This document shows, in pieces, positions 33,443 through 42,708 of a stretch of DNA of 64,000 bases. The notes under the pieces are model-generated. The model was not told the origin of the DNA. It did not search any database and was given only the letters and a program-made list of their open reading frames with translations. Every line of letters begins with the position of its first letter. Position 1 is the stretch's first letter. The DNA is from Prauserella shujinwangii (GTDB lineage Bacteria > Actinomycetota > Actinomycetes > Mycobacteriales > Pseudonocardiaceae), in contig NZ_PVNH01000006.1 of NCBI RefSeq assembly GCF_003001955.1, forward strand, positions 1 to 64,000, written 5' to 3'. The position numbers were made by a program, and so were the translations under genes.

Positions 33443-34252
33443 TCAGGTCAGCCAGCGGCGGCCCTGCCCGGCGAGGACGCGGCCGAACCGCAGCTCGGGA
33501 AAGTGCGCACCGGCGCCGAGGGTCGCCCCGTCCTCCAGCTCGCGGAACAGCCGTTCGCGGACCTGCCGCGCGAGCCCGGGGTCGACGTCGCCGATCGACT
33601 CCCAGGTGGGCTCGTCGAGCTGCACCGGGCACACGATCGCGTCGCCCAGCAACAACGCGCGGCTGCCCCGGGAGGAGACGATGACGCTGAGATGGCCCGG
33701 GGTGTGGCCGGGCGTCATGGTCAGGCTGACACCCGGCGCGACGGTGGTGTCCCCGCGGACGGGACGCAGCAGGTCGCCCCGCTCGGCGGCGGCCCGGAAA
33801 CCCTGGCGGATGTGGCCGAACATCCACACACCGGGGTCGGCGACGAAATGGTCCCAGTCGCGCGCGCCGAACCAGACGGTGGCGCGGGGAAACACCGGGA
33901 CGGCATCCCGGTCGAACAGCCAGCCGCAGTGGTCGGCGTGCAGGTGGGTGCACACGACGTCGGTGACGTCGGGCGGGGTCACCCCCACGGCGCGGAGCCC
34001 GAGCAGCAGCTGCCCGCCGACCAGCAGCCTGCGCGGGCCGTCGTCGCGCATCTCCGGCCCCATCCCGGCGTCGACCAGCACCGTCCGGTCACCGGTGCGC
34101 ACGAGGAAACACCCGATCGGCAGCCACGCCATGCCGTCGCGGGAGAACAGGTCCTCGTGGCCGTCGGGGCGGGCATGGTCACCGAAGTAGGCGGGCGAGG
34201 CGCGGAAGGTCCCGTCCGCGACGGGGTGGACGTCGATGTCGCCGATCAGCAT
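33443..34252 (-). CDS. MBL-fold metallo-hydrolase
   Basis: A 269-residue metallo-beta-lactamase-fold enzyme. Metal motif H103-x-H105-x-D107-H108 (CTHLHADHCGW), a further histidine in MTPGHTPGHLSV and aspartate in LLLGDAIV. It looks like the lactonase/quorum-quenching AiiA-like branch (MLIGDIDVHPVADG start). GGAGGAG precedes the ATG. Convergent with the HSL-type hydrolase, 21 bases apart. Substrate unknown. Confidence 0.9.
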   Translation of the reverse strand: MLIGDIDVHPVADGTFRASPAYFGDHARPDGHEDLFSRDGMAWLPIGCFLVRTGDRTVLVDAGMGPEMRDDGPRRLLVGGQLLLGLRAVGVTPPDVTDVVCTHLHADHCGWLFDRDAVPVFPRATVWFGARDWDHFVADPGVWMFGHIRQGFRAAAERGDLLRPVRGDTTVAPGVSLTMTPGHTPGHLSVIVSSRGSRALLLGDAIVCPVQLDEPTWESIGDVDPGLARQVRERLFRELEDGATLGAGAHFPELRFGRVLAGQGRRWLT

Positions 34253-34338
34253 GAGGTCTCCTCCGGTCCTGGTGTCCATCCTGCGACGGCACGCCGCCGC
34301 GTGGGAGCCGGAAACCGGGGGAACTGTGCGGCGACTGA

Positions 34339-34520
34339 TCAGCGCAACGCGGGAAGCCCGGCGACGAGCGCGGTGAGGGCGCGTGTCATCGCGGGCACGA
34401 ATTCCACGCACGCCTCGGCCAGGTCGGGGTTGCGCGCGTAGACCTCGACCAGGGTCGGCGGCCGGGTAGAGCACGGTGGCGAGCGGACCCTGCCGCCGCT
34501 CCCGGAGCACCCGGCCTGCC
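34339..34520 (-). pseudogene. Possible remnant of a TetR-type regulator C-terminus
   Basis: Minus-strand coding-like text in two frames: VLRERRQGPLATVLYPAA in one, then, after a one-base shift, TLVEVYARNPDLAEACVEF and VPAMTRALTALVAGLPALR ending in TGA. The composition is helical and resembles the end of a TetR-like ligand domain. No start or DNA-binding domain remains; the upstream side is cut off at the response regulator gene. Family assignment is weak. Confidence 0.3.
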
Positions 34521-34523
34521 CCC

Positions 34524-35153
34524 TCAGTGCCGGGGTGTGAGGTAGCCGAGGGAGAACGCGGCGGCCACGGCGGCTGCCCGGTCGTTGACGCCGAGCTTCG
34601 CGTACGCGTGCAGCAGGTGCGTCTTGACCGTCGCCTCGCTGATGAACAACTGCTTCGCCGCCTCCCGGTTCGTCGAGCCTTGGGCGATCAGCTCCAGGAC
34701 CTCCAGCTCACGCTGGGACAGCGGCTCCGCGGCAGGCCCGCGCATCCGCCCCATGATCCGGGTGGCGACGGCGGGAGCGAGCACCGCCTGCCCGCGCGCG
34801 GCCGCTTCCACCGCGCGGAACAGCTCCTCCCTCGGCGCGTCCTTCAACAGGTAGCCGGTGGCACCGGCCTCGATGGCCGGCAGCACGTCGCTGTCCGTGT
34901 CGTAGGTGGTGAGCACCAGGACCCGCGCGGGCACACCGCGCTTCGTCAGCTCCTTGATGGCGGTGACCCCGTCGGTTCCCGGCATCCGGAGATCCATGAG
35001 GATCACGTCGGGCCGGTACCGCTCCCCCGCGGCGATGGCCTCCGCCCCGTCGCCCGCCTCGCCGAGCACCTCGAACCGAGGGTCGGCGGTGAACATGCCC
35101 CGCAAGCCGTCGCGGACCACCGGGTGGTCGTCGACGATCAACAGCGAGATCAC
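34524..35153 (-). CDS. NarL/LuxR-type response regulator
   Basis: A 209-residue response regulator: receiver with Asp54 (VILMDLRMPGTDG) and a LuxR HTH (LSQRELEVLELIAQGSTNRE, then ISEATVKTHLLHAYAKL). Its ATG overlaps the stop of the kinase gene (ATGA). Last gene of a four-gene unit with an ABC exporter, which it probably controls. Confidence 0.94.
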   Translation of the reverse strand: MISLLIVDDHPVVRDGLRGMFTADPRFEVLGEAGDGAEAIAAGERYRPDVILMDLRMPGTDGVTAIKELTKRGVPARVLVLTTYDTDSDVLPAIEAGATGYLLKDAPREELFRAVEAAARGQAVLAPAVATRIMGRMRGPAAEPLSQRELEVLELIAQGSTNREAAKQLFISEATVKTHLLHAYAKLGVNDRAAAVAAAFSLGYLTPRH

Positions 35154-36433
35154 GCCGCACCTCCCGCGGGGATGGCCGGAACGGTCGCGCAGATCGCCGT
35201 GCCGCCGCCCGGTTCCGACTCGATGTCCAGCCGCCCCGCGAAGCGCTGCACCCGCTGCCGCATGCCCGCGAGCCCGAAGCCGCCGCTCGTGGCATCGCGG
35301 GCACGCTGGGCGTCCGGATCGAAGCCCGTCCCGTCGTCCCGCACGTCGAGGGTCACCAGATCCTCCATGTACGACAGGGTCAGGCCCACCCGACCCGCGC
35401 GGGCGTGCTTGGCCACGTTGGCGAGCGCCTCCTGCGCGGTCCGCAGCAGCGTCACCTCGATCTCGGCGTGCATCGGCCGGGCGTCCCCGGTGATGGTCAG
35501 CACCGCGTCGATGTCGTTCACCTCCGACCAGCGCCGGGCCACCTCACTGATCGCGTCGGGCAGCCTCGCCTCGGCGAGCGCCATCGGCTCCACCGCGTGG
35601 ACCGTCCGGCGGGCCTCGGTGAGGCTCTCCCGCGCCAGTTTCCTCGCGTTCGTCACGTACCGGCGCGACATCGACGGCGTGTCCAGCGTCTGCTCGGCGG
35701 CCTGGAGCTGGGTGAGGATGCCGGCCAGGCCCTGGGCGAGCGTGTCGTGGATCTCCCGCGCCATCCGTTCCCGCTCGTCCAGCACCCCGGCCTCCCTGGC
35801 CTGGACCAGCAGCTGGGCGTGCAGGCCCGCGTTCTCCTCGAGCGCGGCCGCCAGCTTGACGTTGGCCTCGTGCAGCTCGGCGAGTGCCTGCTTCTGCTTG
35901 GCGTTGCGCCGGTCGGCCATCTCGGCGAAGTAGAAGAACGCCGCGGCCAGCACCGTGGTGATCACACCCAGGACCGGCCAGCCCCACCACAGGCCCTCCG
36001 CCTCGATGTTGGTCCAGCCGCCCAGGTACGACACCGCCGCGACCATCGCCGTCGCGGCGACGCCGACGTACCGCCAGCCGCCCCTCAGGTACTGCAGCGC
36101 CTGCGGATAGCCGACGAAAGCGAAGAAGCCGTACCAGGGCGCGAGCCCGACCAGGCCGAGGGCCAATGCGAGGAGCCCCGCGTAGTACAGCCCCATCAGC
36201 GGGCCGTTCTGGTGCCAGTCCGGGTGGAGCGTGTGGAACCAGAGCAGCCAGAGCGTGGCCGCGATCGTGAGCCCGAACACCGCCGGGTAGGGCACCGGCT
36301 CGTCCCAGAGCGGCTGCAGCAGCGTGATGAAGGTACTGATCGCGAGGAGGAAGTAGGGGAGGACCTGGAAGACCCTGGTCTCCCGCTGCTCCCAGCGGTG
36401 GAACTCCGTACGCAGCTCGGCCTCGACGCTCAC
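35150..36433 (-). CDS. Sensor histidine kinase (HisKA_3 type)
   Basis: A 427-residue kinase with about six membrane segments in residues 22-170, a coiled region (~175-215), phospho-acceptor His229 (REIHDTLAQGLAGILTQLQ) and an ATPase domain (AQEALANVAKHARA, DDGTGFDP, GGFGLAGMRQRV). No extracellular sensor domain, so it probably senses within the membrane or through the adjacent transporter, as in BceS/DesK-like kinases. Three bases after the permease gene. Confidence 0.93.
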   Translation of the reverse strand: MSVEAELRTEFHRWEQRETRVFQVLPYFLLAISTFITLLQPLWDEPVPYPAVFGLTIAATLWLLWFHTLHPDWHQNGPLMGLYYAGLLALALGLVGLAPWYGFFAFVGYPQALQYLRGGWRYVGVAATAMVAAVSYLGGWTNIEAEGLWWGWPVLGVITTVLAAAFFYFAEMADRRNAKQKQALAELHEANVKLAAALEENAGLHAQLLVQAREAGVLDERERMAREIHDTLAQGLAGILTQLQAAEQTLDTPSMSRRYVTNARKLARESLTEARRTVHAVEPMALAEARLPDAISEVARRWSEVNDIDAVLTITGDARPMHAEIEVTLLRTAQEALANVAKHARAGRVGLTLSYMEDLVTLDVRDDGTGFDPDAQRARDATSGGFGLAGMRQRVQRFAGRLDIESEPGGGTAICATVPAIPAGGAA

Positions 36434-36436
36434 GTC

Positions 36437-37171
36437 CTACCCCCAGCGGAAGTACCGCGCGGCCAGTCCGCCGGCCACGATCGCCCACCCCAGCATGACG
36501 GCCAGGTGCAGCAGTTGCGGCCCGTGCCCGGCGGTGGCGTCCTGCAATGATTGCACGCCGGCGCCCAGCGGGGTGAAGTCGCTGATCGTCCGCAGCAGGT
36601 CGTTCATGGTGGCGCGGGGCACCCAGAGGCCGGCGAAGAACGCGAGCGGGAAGAACAGCAGGGTCCCGATCGCGCTGGCGCTCCTGCCGGTCGGCGCGAG
36701 CGACGCGACGAGCAGGCCGATCGCGAACATCGACACCGCCACCAGCACGTAGGCCACCAGGTAGGCGGGCAGTTGCCGGGGCAGGCTCACGTCGAACGCC
36801 AGCCTGCCGATGGCGAGCACGACCAGCATCGTCGCCACGGACATGACCGTGGACATCACCAGCTGCGCGCCGAGCAGGACACGCGGCTTCACCGGGGTGG
36901 TCCGCATCCGCCGCAGCACGCCCTTGTCCCGGTAGGTGGCCAGCAGCTGGGACAGGCTGGTGAGCGCGAACAGGGCGACGCTCATCACGATGATGATCGG
37001 CACGTACAGGCCGATCATCCGTATCCCGTTCTCGTCGGGTTCCCGGAACGCCGGGACCAGCCCCAGGATGACCAGCAGGATCGGGGGGAACGCGAGCGTG
37101 AAGAACACGATCGTCGGCTCGCGGAAGAACAGCCTGGTTTCGGTGGCGGTGAGCCGGGCCAGTGCGGACAC
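36437..37171 (-). CDS. ABC-2 type transporter permease
   Basis: A 244-residue membrane protein with six predicted segments and the ABC-2 signature region (ASAIGTLLFFPLAFFAGLWVPRATM). It pairs with the ATPase ten bases upstream to form an exporter for a drug, lipid or peptide. RRMRTTPVKPRVLLGAQL is the cytoplasmic coupling loop typical of this family. Confidence 0.92.
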   Translation of the reverse strand: MSALARLTATETRLFFREPTIVFFTLAFPPILLVILGLVPAFREPDENGIRMIGLYVPIIIVMSVALFALTSLSQLLATYRDKGVLRRMRTTPVKPRVLLGAQLVMSTVMSVATMLVVLAIGRLAFDVSLPRQLPAYLVAYVLVAVSMFAIGLLVASLAPTGRSASAIGTLLFFPLAFFAGLWVPRATMNDLLRTISDFTPLGAGVQSLQDATAGHGPQLLHLAVMLGWAIVAGGLAARYFRWG

Positions 37172-37181
37172 GATGTACTCC

Positions 37182-38090
37182 TCAGGTGTCGAGGGGGCGG
37201 CCGGTGAGTGCGACGAACGCGTCGTCCAGCGAGGTCTGCTCGACTCGCAGGCCGGCCGCGACGACCTGGTGGCGGGCGAGCACGGTGGTCACGGCGAGCA
37301 GCAGGTCTCCGGTACCGGTCACGACGAGCTGGCTGCCGGCCCGCTCGACGGAGGTGACCTCGGGCAACGCGGTCAGCACGGCGTGGTCCAGCGGCGCGGA
37401 CGGCCGGAACCGGACCCGCTGCCGGTCGTCGACCCTCGCGACCAGGCCGGCCGGGGAATCGAGCGCGACGAGCCTGCCGGAGTCGATCACGGCCAGCCGG
37501 TCGCAGAGCCGTTCCGCCTCCTCCATGAAATGGGTGACCAGCACGATCGTCACGCCCCGGTCGCGAATTCCCTCGATGAGGTCCCACGTGTCGCGGCGCG
37601 CCTGCGGGTCGAGGCCGGTGGTGAGCTCGTCGAGCACGGCCACCCTCGGGTTGCCGATGAGTGCGAGCGCGATCGACAGCCGCTGCTGCTGCCCGCCGGA
37701 CAACCGCCGGAACTGCGTGCCGAGTGTGCCGGTGAGGTTCAGCCTGTCGACCAGCTCCCGCCAGTCGGCACGGTCGCGGTAGAAGGAGCTGTACAACTCC
37801 ATCGCCTCACGCACCGTGAGCCGGTCGGGCAGCTCGCTCTCCTGGAGCTGCGCACCGAGCAGGTGCCGCAGCTCCCCGGTGTCGCGCTGCGGGTCGATGC
37901 CGCAGACGCGGACGGCACCCCCGTCCGGGGTGCGCAACCCCTCGACGCATTCGACGGTCGTGGTCTTTCCCGCCCCGTTGGGCCCCAGAATGCCGAAGAT
38001 CTCGCCTTCTTCCACGGCGAAACTCACCCCGCTCAGCGCGGTGTGGTCGCCGTAGCGCTTGACGAGGTCGTCCACCTCGATGATCGCCAT
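37182..38090 (-). CDS. ABC transporter ATP-binding protein (exporter, DrrA-like)
   Basis: A 302-residue ATPase: Walker A GPNGAGKT at 36-43, signature LSGGQQQRLSIA, Walker B VAVLDELTTGLD, and a ~70-residue C-terminal extension (VRFRPSAPLDHAVLTALP to TSLDDAFVALTGR) as in DrrA-type drug exporters. Note Glu-Leu-Thr instead of Glu-Pro-Thr after Walker B. First gene of the operon; no Shine-Dalgarno is evident before its ATG. Works with the downstream permease. Confidence 0.92.
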   Translation of the reverse strand: MAIIEVDDLVKRYGDHTALSGVSFAVEEGEIFGILGPNGAGKTTTVECVEGLRTPDGGAVRVCGIDPQRDTGELRHLLGAQLQESELPDRLTVREAMELYSSFYRDRADWRELVDRLNLTGTLGTQFRRLSGGQQQRLSIALALIGNPRVAVLDELTTGLDPQARRDTWDLIEGIRDRGVTIVLVTHFMEEAERLCDRLAVIDSGRLVALDSPAGLVARVDDRQRVRFRPSAPLDHAVLTALPEVTSVERAGSQLVVTGTGDLLLAVTTVLARHQVVAAGLRVEQTSLDDAFVALTGRPLDT

Positions 38091-38286
38091 ACGCCGAGCC
38101 TGCCGTCCGGCGCCGCGCACCGCACCGGCCACGCGGCCGGAGCTGGTGCGGAACGCGGTGGACCCGCCCCTCCACCATCCGGTGGATGCGGGGCCGTACC
38201 CGCGCCCTTTCCGCGGTGCGCGGGTAGCGGTTCCCGGCGACCGCGCCGTCCGAGGTGGATGGTCGCTCCGTCCGGCGACGACGGTG

Positions 38287-38751
38287 TCAGGTGCGGCGTG
38301 CACGCGCTCGCCGAGAGCGCGCGTCAGGTGGCGGGGCGTTGCGCCCGCCGGCCGCTTCCGGGTGAGCGCCGGTCAGGCCGGCGGCGGCGAGCAGGACGAG
38401 CGCTCCCGGGAGCAGGAACACGCCGATCCCGAGACCGAACACGACGGCAAGGCCGACGAGCAGGAGTCCACAGGCCCACGTCGTGGGCACGGCGGCCCGG
38501 CGGCCTGCGACCAGCAGGGGCGTCGCGGCCAGGGCGACGGACACGGCCGGGACCAGCACGGTGAGGAGCGCGGGATTGTCGCCGTCCAGCAGACGTGGCA
38601 ACGACAGCCCGGCACCGGCGAGAACGAGCAGCAGCGCGGCCCAGCGGAGCGCGGCGGCGACCGTGCCGACACCGCGGACCGCGCCTCGCTTGACGAGCAC
38701 CCGGGCCACCACCGCGAGAACGAGGACCGTCAGCACGATCAGGGCTGCCAC
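38287..38751 (-). CDS. Membrane protein of unknown function
   Basis: A 154-residue protein with four to five hydrophobic segments (AALIVLTVLVLAVVARVL; ALRWAALLLVLAGAGL; ALLTVLVPAVSVALAATP; ACGLLLVGLAVVFGLGIGVF) and a basic, proline-containing tail. AAGGAGG is ideally placed before the GTG chosen; another GTG two codons upstream overlaps the Shine-Dalgarno. No family recognised. Divergent from another small membrane protein. Confidence 0.7.
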   Translation of the reverse strand: MAALIVLTVLVLAVVARVLVKRGAVRGVGTVAAALRWAALLLVLAGAGLSLPRLLDGDNPALLTVLVPAVSVALAATPLLVAGRRAAVPTTWACGLLLVGLAVVFGLGIGVFLLPGALVLLAAAGLTGAHPEAAGGRNAPPPDARSRRARARRT

Positions 38752-38951
38752 TGCCACCTCCTTGTGACGGTCGCGTCCGGCCGACTGTAGCAACAGCGTG
38801 CACGCGGCCGGGCGGATCCGCACACCGGCGTGCTGCCCCGGTGCGTCGACCGGGGCCGCGCGGGTGGCGTGGCACCGCCCTTCTCCGGTGGGCCGCGCCC
38901 GATAGGGTCGGACCCGAGGACGAGCGTGGCAGTGATGCGGAGACGACCTCC

Positions 38952-39278
38952 ATGGGCAGGGTGACCTCGGCCCTTCGCGGCAGACCGTGGGCGACCGCGG
39001 CGGCCTTGTCCGCGTGGTGCGCGGCGGCCATCCTGATCGCACTGGTCCGGCCCGAGACGTCGCTGCTCGTGGTCCCACCCGCACTGGCGGCCACGGCTCC
39101 CGTCGCCGCGCCATCGCGGCATTACCGGCTCGCCGTCGTCGTGGCGGCCACGCTCCTGGCCTCGTGGGCCGTCCTCGGAATCAGCCTGCTCGGACCGTAC
39201 TTCCTCCCCAGCGCGATGCTGCTGGGTCTCGGCTACGCCCGGCTGCGAGCCGACCGAGCCGACCACCCGGGCCCGTGA
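38952..39278 (+). CDS. Small membrane protein of unknown function
   Basis: A 108-residue protein with three hydrophobic segments (ATAAALSAWCAAAILIAL; LLVVPPALAATAPVAAP; LAVVVAATLLASWAVLG followed by GPYFLPSAMLLGLG). A weak GGAG lies before the ATG. No family recognised. Stands between two divergent/convergent neighbours as a single gene. Confidence 0.6.
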   Translation: MGRVTSALRGRPWATAAALSAWCAAAILIALVRPETSLLVVPPALAATAPVAAPSRHYRLAVVVAATLLASWAVLGISLLGPYFLPSAMLLGLGYARLRADRADHPGP

Positions 39279-39317
39279 CACGACGCCGGGAACGGCGGGA
39301 GCGACCGCGATACCCGG

Positions 39318-40112
39318 TCACGCGGTGACGAAGAACTCGAGCAGCTCGGGAGCCAGCACCTCGGCGGCCACCGCGTGCGTCTGGCCCGCGAGCACGCGGT
39401 GCCGCGCGTGCGGCACGCCGTCGGCGACCGCCCGGCAGGCAGCCGCCAGCCAGCCGGGACTGCGGTCGCCCGCCATGACCAGGGTCGGCTGCGTCACCGT
39501 GGCGAGCAGCGCGGTCGGCAGCGCGTTGGCGGGGCCGAGGACGGCGGCCTCGTAGGCGAGGGTGTGGGCGACGGCCTCCGCCTGCGCCCACGTGGGCTCC
39601 GCCCGCATCGCCGCCACGACTTGCGGGGGCACCTCGGCGGCCTCCACCAGGAACAGTTCCACGGCGTCGCCCCTGCGGTCGCCCGCCACCAGCGTCTCCA
39701 GCCGCTCCGCGAAGTCGCCCGGAAGCGACGGCGCGCCCTCGTCGACGTGGTACGGCGGCTCCCACAGCGCCAGCTTCGTGATCGCGGGCAGCCGGGCCGC
39801 GGCCGTCAGTGCCAGTGCCGCTCCCGAGGAACCGCCGAACACCATCGCCGAGCCGCCTGCCGCGGCGATGACCGCGGCGAGGTCCTCGATCTCGCGCTCC
39901 ACCGCGTACGGCGCGGTGTCGCCGCTGCCGCCACGGCCGCGCCGGTCGTAGTTGCAGACCGTGAACCAGGGCGCGAGCGCGTCCGCCACGGTCCGCAGGA
40001 TCGGGTGGGCCCGGTCGGTGAAGGCGCCGTGCACCAGCACGACGGCGGGACCGGTGCCGGCACGGTCGTACGCGATGACCGTGCCGTCCGCGGACGTCAC
40101 CTGACCGGTCAC
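39318..40112 (-). CDS. Alpha/beta fold hydrolase
   Basis: A 264-residue hydrolase of the haloperoxidase/esterase type. HG motif VVLVHGAFTD, nucleophile in VFGGSSGAALAL, and the C-terminal His in LAGQTHAVAAEVL. Start GTG overlaps the stop of the VOC gene (GTGA), so the two are co-translated; 12 further codons upstream are open but fall inside the VOC gene. Substrate unknown. Confidence 0.9.
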   Translation of the reverse strand: MTGQVTSADGTVIAYDRAGTGPAVVLVHGAFTDRAHPILRTVADALAPWFTVCNYDRRGRGGSGDTAPYAVEREIEDLAAVIAAAGGSAMVFGGSSGAALALTAAARLPAITKLALWEPPYHVDEGAPSLPGDFAERLETLVAGDRRGDAVELFLVEAAEVPPQVVAAMRAEPTWAQAEAVAHTLAYEAAVLGPANALPTALLATVTQPTLVMAGDRSPGWLAAACRAVADGVPHARHRVLAGQTHAVAAEVLAPELLEFFVTA

Positions 40113-40501
40113 GGCTGTTCCGGCGGCAGCAGGCACAGCACCGACCACTGGTGGCCGTCGAGGTCGGCGAAACCGCGCTGGTACCGGCCCTGCGCCCGCG
40201 TCGGCTCGCCGATCTCGGTGGCGCCCGCCGCCACCGCCTTGCCGGTGAGCTCGTCGACCTGGGCGGGGTCGTCCATGCCCAGCACGAGGATCACCTGGGT
40301 GCTCTTCGCCGGATCGGCGACCGCCGTTCTCGCGTAGCCGGCGAAGGTGGGCTCGGCCAGGAGCATCACCTGCGTCTGCTCGCTGATCACGACGGAGGCC
40401 ATGTCGTCGGCCATGCCGAAGAACTCGAAGCCGAGGTCGGCGAAGAACGTCTTCGCCCGGTCCAGGTCCTTCACCGGCAGGTTGACGAACAGTGCGGGCA
40501 T
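40109..40501 (-). CDS. VOC family protein (glyoxalase/bleomycin-resistance fold)
   Basis: A 130-residue VOC protein: FVNLPVKDLDRAKTFFADLGFEF at the start and GRYQRGFADLDGHQWSVL at the end, the usual paired beta-alpha-beta-beta-beta modules. Such proteins isomerise, bind or degrade small toxic compounds. GGAAGGAG precedes the ATG. It is 101 bases after an AraC-type regulator that may control it and the hydrolase. Confidence 0.9.
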   Translation of the reverse strand: MPALFVNLPVKDLDRAKTFFADLGFEFFGMADDMASVVISEQTQVMLLAEPTFAGYARTAVADPAKSTQVILVLGMDDPAQVDELTGKAVAAGATEIGEPTRAQGRYQRGFADLDGHQWSVLCLLPPEQP

Positions 40502-40602
40502 CGGAGTGCTCCTTCCGGGGAGTGTCGCTACCCCACGAAGCCTGCCGATCCGGCCGGGTGCCGGCTTGGCTTCGCGCGCCGGGTGATTGACCTTCCGTGC
40601 CG

Positions 40603-41562
40603 TCAGCCGAGCGCGGCGCGGCGGTACTCGAGCGGCGAGACGCCGTACGTGCGGCGGAACACCCTGCTGAAGTGGGCCGGATCGGGGAATCCCCACCGTG
40701 CGCCGACGGCGCCGACCGGTGTGGTGCCCGCGACGGGGTCGCCCAGCTCGCGCCTGCACCGTTCGAGCCGCCGGTGCCGGATCCACGCGGCCGCCGTCGT
40801 GTTCTCCGGCTCGAAGAGCCGGTGCAGCTGCCGCAGCGAGACGTGGTGCGCGGCGGCGAGCGTCGAGGGGGTCAGCGCGGGATCGCCCAGGTGCTGCTCG
40901 ATGAAGGAGTGGATCCGCAGCAGCAGGGTCCGCTCGCGGGAATCCTCCGGGACGAGGTCGAGCCGCTCCGCCCGCTCGGCGATCGTGGTGGTGATCAGGT
41001 CCGTCACCACGGTCGACAGCCGGGCGGCGCTGGCCGGCCGGTAACCGTCGAGGTCGGCGGTGACGCGGCGCAGCACCGGGGCCGTGAGCGCGCCCGTCCC
41101 CTCGTCGGAGGTGACGGGCACCGCGGTGAGCCTGGCGACCGTGCCCGCGGGAACCGCGAGCGACGCGCGCGGGACACTGAACACGGCGAGGTGCACGGGC
41201 GCGTTGTAGCACAGCTCGTAGGGCCTGCCGAAGTCGTAGATCACGAACTGGCCCTGCCGCAGCCGCGCGGACCGGCCGTCCTGGGCGACGAGCAGGCTGC
41301 CGGACATGGCCAGCACCACCCGGTAGAGCTCCGGGCTGTCCCGGCGGATGAGCCCGCGGGTGCGGTGCACGCTGTGCGGCGTCGAGGTGCGCACCCGGCC
41401 GACGCCGAGGGGACCCAGCGCCCCCGCGTCGATCCGGCCGTGGAGCGGAGCGTCGCGATCGATCCGCAGGTCCAGCGGGCCGAGCGTGTCGCAGACGATG
41501 CTCCGCCACGCGTCGTGCCGCCGCGCCGCGGGCACCTCCCGGGTGCGTATCAGGACCGCCAT
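40603..41562 (-). CDS. AraC family regulator (FeaR/NphR-like)
   Basis: A 319-residue regulator with an N-terminal AraC-binding-like domain of the FeaR type (ARRHDAWRSIVCDTLGPLDL; LYRVVLAMSGSLLVAQDG) and C-terminal HTHs (LAAAHHVSLRQLHRLFE; WGFPDPAHFSRVFRRTYG). Of two ATGs the second has GGAAGG at the better distance. Members of this group activate amine, nitrile or aromatic catabolic genes. Likely target: the VOC/hydrolase pair downstream, or the divergent BASS transporter. Confidence 0.9.
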   Translation of the reverse strand: MAVLIRTREVPAARRHDAWRSIVCDTLGPLDLRIDRDAPLHGRIDAGALGPLGVGRVRTSTPHSVHRTRGLIRRDSPELYRVVLAMSGSLLVAQDGRSARLRQGQFVIYDFGRPYELCYNAPVHLAVFSVPRASLAVPAGTVARLTAVPVTSDEGTGALTAPVLRRVTADLDGYRPASAARLSTVVTDLITTTIAERAERLDLVPEDSRERTLLLRIHSFIEQHLGDPALTPSTLAAAHHVSLRQLHRLFEPENTTAAAWIRHRRLERCRRELGDPVAGTTPVGAVGARWGFPDPAHFSRVFRRTYGVSPLEYRRAALG

Positions 41563-41805
41563 GGCCCACCCTTCCATCCCGGCGCCTCGTGTGTGCGGGA
41601 CGTCCTGGGCACCAGGTTTATCACTCGCGGGGCCGGATGCGGGCGATCGGCGGAGGCGGCCTGGCCGGCTGCCGCCATCGCCGAGTCGACGAGATCGGAC
41701 GGTGACCGGCGCGGGCTACCCGAAAAGGACAGCCGTGCGCGAGAATCGTCCTCGACGGGCCTGCCCTGTGCGCGGCGTGGGCCGACGTGATCGAAGGAGC
41801 TCAGG

Positions 41806-42708
41806 GTGGAGCAGAACGCGCTGGTCGAGGTCGGTCTGCCGGTCGCCTTGTTCCTCATCATGATCGGCATCGGGTTGACGCTCACGACGAAGGACTTCGC
41901 CCGGGAGACCAGGGACCCGCGCGGCATCGTCGTCGGGACGCTCGGCCAAATCGTGCTGATGCCCGCACTGGCCTTCCTGATCGCGTACCTGCTGTCCCTG
42001 CCCGCCGCCATCGCCGTCGGCCTCGTCATCATCGCCGCGTGCCCCGGCGGCACGACGTCGAATCTCGTCACGTACCTGGCCCGGGGCAACGTCGCGCTGT
42101 CCATCGTGCTGACCGTGCTGGCCAGCCTGATCACGATCGTCACCCTGCCGATCGCGGCCAACCTCGCGCTGCGGTGGCAACCCGCCGCCTCGGGCGTCAG
42201 CATCGAGGTGCCCGTGTTGCGGACCATCGCCCTGCTGGTCGTCATCGTGCTGATCCCGGTGGCGATCGGCATGGTGATCCGCGCCAGGTGGCCGCAGCGT
42301 GCCGCCGCACTCGAGCGGGCGGTGTCCCTGTTCGGCGGCGTGGTGCTGGCCGTCCTCATCGTGGCGATCGCGATCTCGCTCGGCAGTGACATCTGGACCT
42401 ACCTCCGGCAGGCGGGCCTCGCCGCCATCCTGCTCAACCTCGGCGGACTCGGCCTCGGCTACGGGATCGTGCGACTCGCCCGCCTGTCGTTCCGGAGCCG
42501 CCTCGCGGGCGCGATCGAACTCGGCATCAAGAACGCCACCCTCGGCATCCTCATCGCCGTCAACGTGATCGGATCCGAGGCCCTGGCGGTGCCCTCGGCC
42601 GTGTACGGCGTGCTGATGTATCTCTCCGCTGTCGGCGTCGTGGCCTACGGCCGCCGGAGGAGTCTCCGGGCGCCCACCGCGGGCAAGCCGGTTCCCGAAT
42701 CGCCGTAG
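41806..42708 (+). CDS. Bile acid:sodium symporter (BASS) family transporter
   Basis: A 300-residue membrane protein with about nine to ten segments. Family marks: GLTLTTKDFARETRDPRG near the start, AACPGGTTSNLVTYLARGNVALS, and ELGIKNATLGILIAVNVIG. Bacterial members carry organic anions such as pantoate, 2-oxo acids or steroids with sodium. Start is GTG after GAAGGAG. Divergent from the FeaR-like regulator. Confidence 0.92.
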   Translation: MEQNALVEVGLPVALFLIMIGIGLTLTTKDFARETRDPRGIVVGTLGQIVLMPALAFLIAYLLSLPAAIAVGLVIIAACPGGTTSNLVTYLARGNVALSIVLTVLASLITIVTLPIAANLALRWQPAASGVSIEVPVLRTIALLVVIVLIPVAIGMVIRARWPQRAAALERAVSLFGGVVLAVLIVAIAISLGSDIWTYLRQAGLAAILLNLGGLGLGYGIVRLARLSFRSRLAGAIELGIKNATLGILIAVNVIGSEALAVPSAVYGVLMYLSAVGVVAYGRRRSLRAPTAGKPVPESP

